A stretch of DNA of 64,000 nucleotides, from assembly GCA_022510745.1 (NCBI GenBank), contig JAFLSY010000001.1, positions 124,001 through 188,000 on the forward strand, written 5' to 3'. Positions 48,727 to 57,734 of the stretch are shown in pieces. The translations under genes and the position numbers were made by a program. A model generated the notes under the pieces. That model was not told the origin of the DNA, searched no databases, and worked only from the letters and a program-made list of their open reading frames with translations. Each line of letters opens with the position of its first letter. Position 1 is the first letter of the stretch. The stretch is from Lachnospiraceae bacterium (GTDB taxonomy: Bacteria; Bacillota; Clostridia; Lachnospirales; Lachnospiraceae).

Positions 48727-48755
48727 GAAAAGGGACGGCGCTGCCGTCCCTTTTC
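48727..48755. terminator. Bidirectional terminator between convergent genes
   Basis: AAAAGGGACGGC-GCT-GCCGTCCCTTTT is a 12-bp perfect stem with T-runs on both strands. Confidence 0.93.
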
Positions 48756-48767
48756 ACATGATATCAA

Positions 48768-51401
48768 TTATTGCTGTACTTCCGGTGTTGAATAGAAATT
48801 GTAACCTAACTGCAATAGCTCGGCCCGCTGCTGTTCAATGATACTGTAAGCATCCGGATTCAGATAAAATTCCGCGTTGTGAGGGCAGGTATTGCTGGTC
48901 TGCGGTGAAACCGAGGATGTGCTGCCATCAGGATTTTCCACAATATTGGAAGACCCGTTCCACAATGCGGGATCCTCAATAGGTGTCAATTCCAGAGTGC
49001 CGGATAGTTTAAACGGACAATCTGCACTGGCAGGCAGATTACTGTAAACGCAGACATCACCAATGTAGTGTACGTCGCAGGATTGTACAGGAACCGTGCC
49101 CTCTGCAAAATATTCCGTCGTTACGGTACCGGCCACATCACAGAGCCCTGCTATGGGCAGTTTACCGGACCGGGCGCAGACCGAAGCCTGCACAATACCA
49201 TTCGGGATGGGGAAGGACTGGTTGGGCAGTTCCGCATGGATTTCCTGCATGACAAGACGCCACAATTTTTTGGAGAGCGCAAGTTCCTCTTTACCCATTT
49301 TAAAGGGGTCGTCATAACCGGTCCAGGTAACCGCCGTATAATAGGGAGTAAAGCCTGCAAACCACACGTCCTTGTCGTTGCTGGTGGTACCCGTTTTGCC
49401 GGCAATGGACATACCGCTGAAACGGGCCGCGGTACCGGTGCCTCTGGTGAGCGTATCCGACATGGCGCTGATCAACAGCCAGGCGGTGGTCTCTTTCAGT
49501 ACCTGCCTGCTCTCCGGCTGGGTATGATCTAAAATTACATTGCCATCTGAATCCAGCACTCTGGTATAGAGGCTGGGTTTATTGTAAAGACCGCCGTTGG
49601 CGATGGTGGCATAGGCCGCACAGAGTTCGAGATTGGTGACACCGTGGTAGGTACCGCCAAGAGCCATGGCCTGCACACAGTCATCCGCCCGGGTCAGGGT
49701 CGTGAAGCCGAAATTTTCCAAATAATTGTAGCCGAGGTCCAGACCGATCTGGGTCAAGCATTTTACGGTCACTACATTCATGGAGTGATAGATACCTCTG
49801 CGGATAGGGCTTAAACCTTCATAGCCGGTATCCCACCAATTGCCTACCATTTTCCCCGTATCGTAGTGGAAAGGAGCGTCGTTGAATACCGTGGCCAAAG
49901 TCAACCCTGCACTGTCTAAAGCAGGTGCATAAGTTGACAGTACCTTAAAGGTGGAACCTGCTTGGCGGATAGCGTCGGTAGCCCTGTTTAAGGTACGGCT
50001 GCCTTCCTTGGGGCCGCGGCCGCCTACCATCGCCATGACATAGCCGGTACGCTGGTCGATGATCGTTATGGAAACCTGAGGCTGGGGCGTTAAATAGATG
50101 CTCTCCGCATACTCCTCGTCCCCTTCCTGCAGGATGGCTTCCTTATAAGTTTCAATAGCAGCGTAAGCGTCGTCCACGGAACTGAACAAAAGGTTAAATT
50201 TTTTGTTCTCATTCTGTATAAACCATTCCTTCAGCATTTCCTTGCTGTAATTGACATATTCTCCGGAAGCAGTCTTAACGGTCAATTCATAATTTAAGTA
50301 CCACTTCACATTGGAAGGATAATTGTCCGGATCGGAGAAAACCATGTCAGCAATGTCTTGAATATTCGGATCCAGAGTAGAATAAATTCGTAAACCTCCG
50401 CTGTAAAGCAGGGTAGAAGCCTGAGTGGGACTATATCCTGCTTCATCGATCAGATCCTGCAGAACATCTTCCGTCAGCGCGTCTACAAAGTAGGAACTGA
50501 CAGAGTCGTTGGCAACAGCGATATTGACCTCTTGAATACGGGAGTATACATCGTCCGCCATGGCTTCATCATATTCGGCCTGGGTAATGTAACCCTGCTC
50601 CAGCATATTGTTCAGTACGCGTTCTCTTCTTTCCGCATTGTTCTCCGGATGGGAGATGGGATTCCATTTGGAAGGGCTCTGGGTGATGGCGGCAATGACC
50701 GCGCATTCCGACAGGGTCAGTTCGCTGACATCCTTATTGAAGTAGCGCAGGGAAGCAGCTTGTACGCCCAGTGTGTTCTGCCCTAAGTTAATGGTATTCA
50801 TATAGCGCAGAAGAATTTCTTCCTTGCTCAGCTTCTTTGTGATCTCCAGTGCCAGATACTGTTCTTGGAATTTACGCTGGAGTTTCTCGATCAGCCCTTC
50901 TTCATTTACCCAGTTGGTAAAGACCGTATTCTTAAGGAGCTGCTGAGTGATGGTGCTGGCACCTTCGGATCTTTGAAAACCGGACCTGATGAAAACATAG
51001 CCGGCTCTGACAATTGCTTTTAAGTCGATGCCGTTATGCTCGTAAAAACGCTGATCCTCTATAGCGACAAATGCGTCCGCCAGATTCTGGGGAATCCTGT
51101 CCATGGGAACCTGTATACGGTTGGCATTGGTTGCTACCAGTTTATCAATCTGATTTCCCTCACTGTCATATACGAAAGTGGAAAAGCCTACCGGTGCAAC
51201 ATCATTTACATCTATGTCCGGTGCGGCAGCAATGATGCCTTTAAAAGCGCCAATGGCGGCTGAAGCTCCGATTATGATGCCGGCAATCATGCCGGCAAAT
51301 ACTACCTTGACACAGGTAAAAGCAAGTTTCCTGCCCCATTTGGAAGCTTTGGCATTCAGTGCTTTCTGCTTGGCACGGACTCCTTTTTTTCCGTAATTCA
51401 T
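48768..51401 (-). CDS. Class A penicillin-binding protein (PBP1A-type)
   Basis: This 877-residue bifunctional cell-wall synthase has a cytoplasmic basic N-terminus and one transmembrane helix (about 28-52). The GT51 transglycosylase domain shows EDQRFYEHNGID and GASTITQQLLKN. The transpeptidase domain contains AGSTFK (SxxK), SMN (SxN) and AGKTGTT (KTG). A C-terminal extension of about 170 residues contains Ser/Thr/Pro-rich and Cys-containing segments. The ribosome binding site is AAAGGTG. The roughly 180-nt leader is strongly structured. Confidence 0.94.
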   Translation of the reverse strand: MNYGKKGVRAKQKALNAKASKWGRKLAFTCVKVVFAGMIAGIIIGASAAIGAFKGIIAAAPDIDVNDVAPVGFSTFVYDSEGNQIDKLVATNANRIQVPMDRIPQNLADAFVAIEDQRFYEHNGIDLKAIVRAGYVFIRSGFQRSEGASTITQQLLKNTVFTNWVNEEGLIEKLQRKFQEQYLALEITKKLSKEEILLRYMNTINLGQNTLGVQAASLRYFNKDVSELTLSECAVIAAITQSPSKWNPISHPENNAERRERVLNNMLEQGYITQAEYDEAMADDVYSRIQEVNIAVANDSVSSYFVDALTEDVLQDLIDEAGYSPTQASTLLYSGGLRIYSTLDPNIQDIADMVFSDPDNYPSNVKWYLNYELTVKTASGEYVNYSKEMLKEWFIQNENKKFNLLFSSVDDAYAAIETYKEAILQEGDEEYAESIYLTPQPQVSITIIDQRTGYVMAMVGGRGPKEGSRTLNRATDAIRQAGSTFKVLSTYAPALDSAGLTLATVFNDAPFHYDTGKMVGNWWDTGYEGLSPIRRGIYHSMNVVTVKCLTQIGLDLGYNYLENFGFTTLTRADDCVQAMALGGTYHGVTNLELCAAYATIANGGLYNKPSLYTRVLDSDGNVILDHTQPESRQVLKETTAWLLISAMSDTLTRGTGTAARFSGMSIAGKTGTTSNDKDVWFAGFTPYYTAVTWTGYDDPFKMGKEELALSKKLWRLVMQEIHAELPNQSFPIPNGIVQASVCARSGKLPIAGLCDVAGTVTTEYFAEGTVPVQSCDVHYIGDVCVYSNLPASADCPFKLSGTLELTPIEDPALWNGSSNIVENPDGSTSSVSPQTSNTCPHNAEFYLNPDAYSIIEQQRAELLQLGYNFYSTPEVQQ

Positions 51402-51456
51402 AGCTTGGTCACCTTTCTCATACTGTGGGCGGCCCTTATGCTGTGGGCATTACCCT

Positions 51457-51588
51457 CTCGGGCAGAGCTCTCAAAAAATGCGTTGCATTTTTGAGAGCCG
51501 CTTTCGCTCGCAAAATCCATGAAAGAACACTTGCTTGAGCAAGCTCCGCAAGTGCTTTTTTCATGTACTTTGCTCTGCCCTTTTCGAG
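51457..51588. repeat. Branched palindromic element in the PBP leader
   Basis: The outer stem GGGCAGAGC/GCTCTGCCC (51460-51468 with 51572-51580) is flanked by CTCG/CGAG. It encloses hairpin A, GCTCTCAAAAAATGC/GCATTTTTGAGAGC (51467-51498), and hairpin B, CATGAAAGAACACTTGC/GCAAGTGCTTTTTTCATG (51518-51565). Transcribed from the minus-strand promoter, it would form a three-way junction at the 5' end of the PBP mRNA. Confidence 0.72.
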
Positions 51589-51589
51589 T

Positions 51590-51598
51590 ATTATACCA
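51590..51598 (-). promoter_or_regulatory. Extended -10 promoter of the PBP gene
   Basis: TGG-TATAAT on the minus strand (51598-51590). The start site would lie just before the palindromic element. Confidence 0.65.
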
Positions 51599-51666
51599 AA
51601 ATTATGCTGGTAAATAAAGGTTTTTTATCTGATATTAAGAATTATTCACAAAAATCTTAAGTTTTA

Positions 51667-51675
51667 TGCTATACT
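51667..51675 (+). promoter_or_regulatory. Extended -10 promoter of the YigZ-family gene
   Basis: TGC-TATACT, 36 bp before the TTG start; TTCACA at 51645 may be the -35 element (19-bp spacer). Confidence 0.6.
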
Positions 51676-51710
51676 CATAAGAAGTGGAATGCCGTGAAGG
51701 AGGAGAGGCG

Positions 51711-52364
51711 TTGGAAAAGGAAGTAAAGGAGCCTTACCGGATTATCTTAGAGGAGGGTACCGGAGAAATTACAGAAAAGAAATCCCGCTTCATCGCCACA
51801 TTAAAGAGGGTTGAGAATGAAGAGGAAGCTGCCGCCTTCATAGAATCTGTGAAGAAAAAATACTGGGATGCTTCTCATAACTGCTCTGCGGTAATTTTAG
51901 GTGAGCGGGGAGAATGGATGCGCAGCAGTGACGACGGAGAGCCTTCGGGAACGGCAGGCAGACCTATGTTAGAGGTGTTGGCCGGCGAGAAATTGCGGAA
52001 TGCCGCTGTGGTGGTGACCCGCTATTTCGGCGGAACGCTTTTAGGCACCGGAGGACTGGTACGAGCCTACACACAGGCGGTGAAGGAAGGACTTGCCAAC
52101 TGTAAGCTGGGAACTATGCGGGCCGGTGTGCGAATGGCGGTGGAGACAGATTACGGTGGCATAGGCAAGATTCTATATATTTTAGGAGAGTGGGGACTGG
52201 AGCCGGAAGAAAGTCTCTATACTGAGAATGTCCGTCTCGTATTGATTGCACCCGCGGAGAAAAAGGAAGCTCTTTGTAAAGAAATGACCGAAGCCACTGC
52301 CGGCAAAGCCAGCGTGACGGTTTTAGAAGAGTTAGACTATGTAGACAAATCCCCCTCAAATTAG
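51711..52364 (+). CDS. YigZ/IMPACT family protein
   Basis: This 217-residue protein has the UPF0029/IMPACT N-terminal domain (KKSRFIATLKRVENEEEA, DASHNCSAVILG, SDDGEPSGTAGRPMLEVL, VTRYFGGTLLGTGGLVRAY) and a small C-terminal domain. Family members are linked to translation or proteolysis, but the exact role is unknown. The start is a TTG at 51711, because AAGGAGG ends 6 bp upstream; the in-frame GTG at 51684 lies in front of that site. Confidence 0.88.
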   Translation: MEKEVKEPYRIILEEGTGEITEKKSRFIATLKRVENEEEAAAFIESVKKKYWDASHNCSAVILGERGEWMRSSDDGEPSGTAGRPMLEVLAGEKLRNAAVVVTRYFGGTLLGTGGLVRAYTQAVKEGLANCKLGTMRAGVRMAVETDYGGIGKILYILGEWGLEPEESLYTENVRLVLIAPAEKKEALCKEMTEATAGKASVTVLEELDYVDKSPSN

Positions 52365-52383
52365 GTACTTGCAGAACTTATGA

Positions 52384-52452
52384 TAATCCCTCATAATCAA
52401 AACAAGGGCGAATGCCACTGCATCTGAGCCCGGTTTTGATTATGAGGGATTA
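52384..52452 (+). repeat. Palindromic element with kink-turn-like core, copy B
   Basis: The arms TAATCCCTCATAATCAAAAC (52384-52403) and GTTTTGATTATGAGGGATTA (52433-52452) are perfect 20-bp complements. They flank the 29-nt core at 52404-52432, which differs from copy A at only three positions, near the apex and bulge. The arm sequences of copies A and B are mostly unrelated beyond the CAAA(A)C/GTTT(T)G junction. Confidence 0.75.
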
Positions 52453-52460
52453 CCCCAAAG

Positions 52461-52506
52461 CGAGGTGCGAATGCTGCTGCATCTGAGCCCGGTTTTGATT
52501 ATGAGG
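52461..52506 (+). repeat. Palindromic element core, degenerate copy C
   Basis: The segment GCGAATGCTGCTGCATCTGAGCCCGG repeats the core in tandem 59 bp after copy B, followed by the same GTTTTGATTATGAGG right arm. The left arm is missing or altered (CCCCAAAGCGAGGT). The right arm could pair with copy B's left arm instead. Confidence 0.65.
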
Positions 52507-52540
52507 CAAGTTATACTATTATTACCGAAAGGAGAATTCC

Positions 52541-53896
52541 ATGGAAGAAAATATGGCAGATATTAAAGAAGAAATTAAGGACTTACTATCCACGCGCCAA
52601 TATACCACTCTGCGTCAGAAACTGGCGGAAATGAATGAGGCGGATGTGGCAGGGCTTTTGGAGGAACTGGAAGAGGAAGAAATGTTAAAGATATTCCGAA
52701 TCCTTCCAAAAGATCTGGCTGCGGATGTTTTTTCATATCTGGAAGTGGAGCACCAGCAGCTCATCATTACCTCCATGTCGGAAAAAGATGCGGCGGGTAT
52801 TATCGACAATCTGATGGCCGATGACGCGACCGACCTGTTAGAGGAAATGCCGGCCAACATAGTGAAAAAAATCTTGGCCAATGCCAGCCCGGTCACCAGA
52901 AGGGACATCAATCATCTGTTACGTTATCCGGAAGATTCCGCCGGCAGTATCATGACGGTGGAATATGTGGATTTAAAAGAGAATCTGACCGTGGAGCAGG
53001 CCATTGCCCGTATCCGGAAGGTAGGCGTGGATTCGGAAACCATCAATATCTGTTATGTGCTGGATGCCCAGAGAAGGCTGTTGGGAACGGTGGCCCTGCG
53101 TTATCTGCTGTTGAGTGAGCCCGGCGATATCATCGGGGACATCATGCATGAGAATGTTATCTCCATCCATACCTTGACGGACCAGGAAGAGGTAGCAGCA
53201 CAATTTAAAAAGTACGATTTTACTTCCATGCCCGTTGTGGACAATGAAAACCGTCTGGTGGGTATTATCACCGTAGACGATATTGTGGATATCATGGAAG
53301 AAGAGGCTACCGAGGATATTGAAAAGATGGCTGCAATCGTGCCTTCGGATAAGCCCTATATGAGGACCAGTATTTTTGAGACTTATAAGAAGAGAATTCC
53401 CTGGCTGCTGCTTTTGATGATTTCCGCTACCTTTACAGGCCAGATCCTACATCACTTTGAGGATGCACTGAGCATCTGTACGGCGCTGACTATGTTTATT
53501 CCCATGCTGATGGATACAGGCGGAAATGCAGGAGGACAGGCCAGTGTAACGGTTATCCGTGGACTTTCTCTGGGGGAGATCACTTATCGGGATACCCTGC
53601 GGGTTATCTGGAAAGAAATTAGGGTGGCTCTGTTATGCGGCATTACGCTGGCAGTCGCTAATTTTGCCAAACTGATGCTGTTTGACAGAGTTGGGGTATC
53701 CATAGCATCGGTAGTCTGTTTGACTTTGGTGGTAGCTGTTCTGTTGGCAAAGCTGATAGGCTGCAGTCTGCCGGTATTGGCAAAAAGACTGGGATTTGAT
53801 CCTGCGGTAATGGCAAGTCCCTTTATTACTACACTGGTGGATGCGCTTTCCCTTTTGGTATATTTTCAGATTGCTTCGGGGCTTCTGGGATTATAG
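52541..53896 (+). CDS. mgtE: Magnesium transporter MgtE
   Basis: This 451-residue Mg2+ channel has the N-terminal helical superhelix (DVAGLLEELEEEEMLKIFRIL and onward), a CBS-domain pair (residues about 135-255, with IMHENVISIHTLTDQEEVA and MPVVDNENRLVGIITVDDIVDIM), a plug helix and five transmembrane helices. The pore signature is MLMDTGGNAGGQASVTVIRG. AAAGGAGA precedes the ATG at 52541. No M-box riboswitch is visible; the palindromic elements B and C fill the upstream gap. Confidence 0.95.
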   Translation: MEENMADIKEEIKDLLSTRQYTTLRQKLAEMNEADVAGLLEELEEEEMLKIFRILPKDLAADVFSYLEVEHQQLIITSMSEKDAAGIIDNLMADDATDLLEEMPANIVKKILANASPVTRRDINHLLRYPEDSAGSIMTVEYVDLKENLTVEQAIARIRKVGVDSETINICYVLDAQRRLLGTVALRYLLLSEPGDIIGDIMHENVISIHTLTDQEEVAAQFKKYDFTSMPVVDNENRLVGIITVDDIVDIMEEEATEDIEKMAAIVPSDKPYMRTSIFETYKKRIPWLLLLMISATFTGQILHHFEDALSICTALTMFIPMLMDTGGNAGGQASVTVIRGLSLGEITYRDTLRVIWKEIRVALLCGITLAVANFAKLMLFDRVGVSIASVVCLTLVVAVLLAKLIGCSLPVLAKRLGFDPAVMASPFITTLVDALSLLVYFQIASGLLGL

Positions 53897-53926
53897 AGTA
53901 AGAAGTATGAAATCAGAAAGCAGATG

Positions 53927-53962
53927 TACGCAGACGATATGGTCTGCAGTCATCTGCTTTTT
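53927..53962. terminator. Bidirectional terminator between mgtE and the ABC exporter
   Basis: AAAGCAGATG/CATCTGCTTT with inner GCAGAC/GTCTGC and a T-run on the plus strand. Confidence 0.82.
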
Positions 53963-53977
53963 AAATGTTGTTCTATT

Positions 53978-55768
53978 CTATTCTGCTTTTAAGAAATCAT
54001 ACTGAGACATGTAGAGTCGGTAATATTCCCCCTTCTCTTTTAGCAGTTCCTCGTGATTTCCTTTTTCTAAAATAGCTCCCCTGTCCACGTACATGATACA
54101 ATCCGCATTTTTGATGGTGGAGAGGCGGTGGGCAATGATAAAGGAGGTACGTCCCTCTAAAAGCCGGTTCAAGCCCCGCTGCAGCAGGATTTCGGTTTCT
54201 GTGTCGATGCTTGAGGTGGCCTCATCCAGAATCAGGATACGGGGATTGGCAAGCAGCGCTCTGGCAAAGGAAATAAGCTGGCGCTGACCCGCGGAGAGGC
54301 GGCTGCCCCTTTCATTGACTTCTGTCTGGTAGCCGTTTTCCATTTGGATGATAAAGTCGTGAGCGCAGACCGTTTTGGCTGCGGTAATGACCTCTTCATC
54401 CGTGGCCTCCATGTTTCCGTAACGTATGTTATCCATAATCGTACCAGCGAAAATAAAGGAATCCTGCATCATGATACCCATCTGAGAACGCAGGGATTTT
54501 AAAGTCACCTTAGAGATATCCACACCGTCGATTAAGATGCGGCCGCTGTCCACGTTGTAGAATCGGCTGATCAGGTTGACGATGGTGGTCTTGCCCGCAC
54601 CTGTGGGACCTACAATGGCGTAGGTTTCTCCCCGGTGTACGGTAAAATTGATATTTTCCAGTATTCTGTGTCCTTCCTCATAGCTGAAGGATACATTCTC
54701 AAAAATCACTTCACCCGAAATAGGAGGCATTTCTTCCGCATCAGGCGCGTCCTTGACCAGAACGGGTTCATCTATGGTTTCAAAAATACGTTCCAGATAG
54801 GAGATTGCCGTCAGCAGGGAGTTGTAAAAGCCGGCAAGCGTGTTGATGGGCTGCCAGAACCGGCTGATATAGGCGGTAAAAGCAATCAGCACACCGGTCG
54901 TCAGGGTGGCGGAGGGCGCCAACATCCAGCGGATACCCAGCACATAAATAAAGGAAGTAGTCACAATGGAGATGATATCCACACAGGGACCCATGGTAAA
55001 GTTGAACTTCACCGCACGCATCCAGGCGGAGCGGTAGCTCTGGCTCAAACGGTTGAAGATTCCGGTATTTTCCTGTTCCCGCACAAAGGACTGGGTTACC
55101 CGGATGCCGTTGATGCTTTCTGCAATGTAGGCATTTAGATTGGACTGCTTGTTGCTCTGTATCTGCCATGCTCTGCGTTGTCTTCTCTTAATAAAGACAA
55201 TGACAGTGGCCAAAACAGGCAGACCGCAGAGGCATACCAAAGTCAGCCGCACATCTTCAATGAACATGAAAATGAGGATAAAAAACAGGTTGCAGAGGTC
55301 GGTAAAGGTGTTGATGATACCGTTGCTCAACAGATCACTCAAGCTGTTGACATAGTTCACCACCCGCACCTGAATCTTGCCATGGGGTCTGTCGTCGTAA
55401 TAGGAAAAGGGCAGTTCCTGCAGGTGGCAGAAGATGTCGCTGCGCAGATCGTGGACAATATTTTGGCCTATGACGCTCATGTGCCTGATCTTCATACGCA
55501 GAGCCAGCGCCGAATACAGGGCGATCATAAGGGTCAGACCGCCGTAGAGCCAGAGGGAGTTAACATCCCCGGCAGGGATGACATCGTCCATGATGCGCTG
55601 GAAGAAAATGGGTATCAGCATGGTGAGGGCGGAGGCGGAGAGCATCAATGCAACGACGAACCCCATCTGTTTTTTATAAGGGGTGATGTATCCGGCAAGG
55701 CGCTTTAGCTGGCTAATGTCAAAGCTGTCTTCCAAAACCTCGTCCACGTCGTAACGGTTTCTTGCCAT
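53978..55768 (-). CDS. ABC exporter half-transporter (catalytic-site partner)
   Basis: This 596-residue TMD-NBD fusion has six N-terminal membrane helices and an ATPase domain. Walker A is GPTGAGKTT, the signature is LSAGQ (variant of LSGGQ), Walker B is ILILDEATSSID with the catalytic Glu, and the H-loop is IIAHRLST. The ATG at 55768 follows GGAGG and lies 1 bp past the stop codon of the partner gene. The partner has a degenerate ATP site, so the two form a heterodimeric exporter (drug or lipid type). Confidence 0.93.
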   Translation of the reverse strand: MARNRYDVDEVLEDSFDISQLKRLAGYITPYKKQMGFVVALMLSASALTMLIPIFFQRIMDDVIPAGDVNSLWLYGGLTLMIALYSALALRMKIRHMSVIGQNIVHDLRSDIFCHLQELPFSYYDDRPHGKIQVRVVNYVNSLSDLLSNGIINTFTDLCNLFFILIFMFIEDVRLTLVCLCGLPVLATVIVFIKRRQRRAWQIQSNKQSNLNAYIAESINGIRVTQSFVREQENTGIFNRLSQSYRSAWMRAVKFNFTMGPCVDIISIVTTSFIYVLGIRWMLAPSATLTTGVLIAFTAYISRFWQPINTLAGFYNSLLTAISYLERIFETIDEPVLVKDAPDAEEMPPISGEVIFENVSFSYEEGHRILENINFTVHRGETYAIVGPTGAGKTTIVNLISRFYNVDSGRILIDGVDISKVTLKSLRSQMGIMMQDSFIFAGTIMDNIRYGNMEATDEEVITAAKTVCAHDFIIQMENGYQTEVNERGSRLSAGQRQLISFARALLANPRILILDEATSSIDTETEILLQRGLNRLLEGRTSFIIAHRLSTIKNADCIMYVDRGAILEKGNHEELLKEKGEYYRLYMSQYDFLKAE

Positions 55769-55769
55769 A

Positions 55770-57518
55770 CTATCTGCCTCCTTTCTGTGTGATTTCTTCA
55801 GGGATTTCCCCATACTGGTTGTGGAAGGCAGTGGCATAATAGCCGCCGTTTGCCATCAGTTCTTCATGGGTGCCCTGCTCGATGATGTGTCCCCCGTCCA
55901 TAACAAGGATCAGATCCGCGTCCTTGATGGAGGAGATACGGTATGCAATGATGAAGATGGTGCAGTCTTTTTCAATAGTCTTAAGCTGTTTCTGTATGTA
56001 GCTCTCCGTTTCCATATCCACGGCGGAGGTAGTATCATCCAGTATCAGAATGGACGGATCCTTTAAAAGGGCACGGGCCAGAGAAATGCGCTGCTTCTGG
56101 CCGCCGGAGAGACCTACGCCCCTCTCGCCCACTATGGTATCGTAACCATCGGGCATAGCCATGATAAAATGATTGGCGTCAGCCATGATAGCCGCTTTTT
56201 TTACTTCCTCGAAGGAGCAGTCCGGCCGTCCGTATGCAATATTGCCCTCTATGGTGTCGGAAAAGAGGAACACATCCTGCATTGCCATACCGATATTATC
56301 CCGCAGATTATATAAATCCATATCTCGTACATCCGTACCGTCCACTAACACCTGACCGGAAGTGGTATCATAAAAGCGGCAGAGCAGATTCATAATAGTT
56401 GACTTGCCAGAGCCGGTGGAGCCGATGATGCCCACAGTCTGTCCGGGCTTTACTTTGAAATTAATATCCATGACAATGTCCTCATCATCAGCCCGGTAGG
56501 AAACATTGCTAAATTCCACTTCTCCCCGCAGCTTTTTGACAAGGCCTCTATCCGGGGTGCGGACATTCGGTTCCTCGCTGTAGGTAGCATAGATTTTTTC
56601 TACCGAGGTGATGAAGTTTCCGATGTCGTTTACCAGCCAGCCGGCCATACGCAGAGGATTGTTCAACATCCACAGATATCCGTTTACGGTAACAAGTTTT
56701 CCTAAGGAAATCTCATTGTGAATGACCATGTAGCCGCCATATATCATTAAAATGACATTCAGGGCATAGGCCAACACCTCGAAAATGGGAACAAACCGCA
56801 TCCAGACTCTCGAGGCCGCAACCTGAGCCGCCCGGTAGGAGTCGTTTTCTTTATTGAATTTTTCAATCTCGAAATCTTCTTTGGAAAAGGCACGTACCAC
56901 CCGGTTGCCGCTGACATTCTCCTGCACAAAGGCATTTAAGGAGGAGAAACAGTTGCGGTTTCTCTGGAAGGCAGGCTTTACCTCTTTTGCCTGCCGGAAA
57001 GTGGTAAAGGCCGTAAAGGGAAGCACTACCAGCATACAGAGGGCCAATTTGACATTCACGGTAAAGACCATGGTGAGAGCGAAGATGAAGATCAGTACAT
57101 TTTCGCAGGTGAAATAGATGACAAAGGCCACAAAGTGGCGGATGGCATCCATATCTCCGGTCTGACGGCTCATCAGATCGCCGGTACGCTTTTTATTGTA
57201 GAAGTTAAAGTCCTCCTGCAAAAGTTTGCGGTAAACCTTGTCACGCATATCGTAGAGAATACCCTGGGAAGCTGTTTCAAAAACAAATTGGTAGAAAAAG
57301 CGCATGATCCCGCGCACCACGATGACAGCCAGCATGCAGCCTATGGCAGGAAGCAGAATATCGTAGTTGCCGCCCCGTATGACATCGTCCACAATAATGC
57401 CGGAAATATAGGGATTGACAATATTTAAGACGGTGATAAGAACGGTGAGGAAAAGACCTAAGATGATCATTTTACGGTATTTCTTCATAAATGAGAAAAA
57501 CCATTTCATTGGTGTCAT
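55770..57518 (-). CDS. ABC exporter half-transporter (degenerate-site partner)
   Basis: This 582-residue TMD-NBD protein has Walker A GSTGSGKST and signature LSGGQ. Its Walker B is ILILDDTTSAVD, with Asp in place of the catalytic Glu, and its H-loop reads IIAYRISS, with Tyr in place of His. The start at 57518 follows GGAGG at 8 bp. The ATG at 57548 is only 4 bp from the predicted -10 box and cannot be used. It is the first gene of the two-gene operon. Confidence 0.93.
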   Translation of the reverse strand: MTPMKWFFSFMKKYRKMIILGLFLTVLITVLNIVNPYISGIIVDDVIRGGNYDILLPAIGCMLAVIVVRGIMRFFYQFVFETASQGILYDMRDKVYRKLLQEDFNFYNKKRTGDLMSRQTGDMDAIRHFVAFVIYFTCENVLIFIFALTMVFTVNVKLALCMLVVLPFTAFTTFRQAKEVKPAFQRNRNCFSSLNAFVQENVSGNRVVRAFSKEDFEIEKFNKENDSYRAAQVAASRVWMRFVPIFEVLAYALNVILMIYGGYMVIHNEISLGKLVTVNGYLWMLNNPLRMAGWLVNDIGNFITSVEKIYATYSEEPNVRTPDRGLVKKLRGEVEFSNVSYRADDEDIVMDINFKVKPGQTVGIIGSTGSGKSTIMNLLCRFYDTTSGQVLVDGTDVRDMDLYNLRDNIGMAMQDVFLFSDTIEGNIAYGRPDCSFEEVKKAAIMADANHFIMAMPDGYDTIVGERGVGLSGGQKQRISLARALLKDPSILILDDTTSAVDMETESYIQKQLKTIEKDCTIFIIAYRISSIKDADLILVMDGGHIIEQGTHEELMANGGYYATAFHNQYGEIPEEITQKGGR

Positions 57519-57551
57519 GGATGAATCCTCCGATAAACTTTCTTGCATAAT

Positions 57552-57557
57552 ATTATA
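57552..57557 (-). promoter_or_regulatory. -10 box of the ABC exporter operon
   Basis: TATAAT on the minus strand; the -35 element is weak. Confidence 0.55.
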
Positions 57558-57643
57558 TCAAAGAAAATAGGAAAGGAAATGAACTATCTTGCGCCGCTCA
57601 TGCACTTTTTTGCACTGTATATATGGAAAATAAATTGCAGATG

Positions 57644-57652
57644 TGGTATGAT
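57644..57652 (+). promoter_or_regulatory. Extended -10 promoter of the gene at 57735
   Basis: TGG-TATGAT, 82 bp before the start codon; no clear -35 element. Confidence 0.55.
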
Positions 57653-57734
57653 GATAAAAGCAGCGATCCTGCGGTAGAATAAAATGAGAATCAGGCATGT
57701 CCGAGGACAGAGTCATATCGGGGAGGGAGAGAAA

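Noticed and set aside
52541..53896. M-box Mg2+ riboswitch for mgtE
   Set aside because: The upstream gap holds only the palindromic elements and no M-box consensus.
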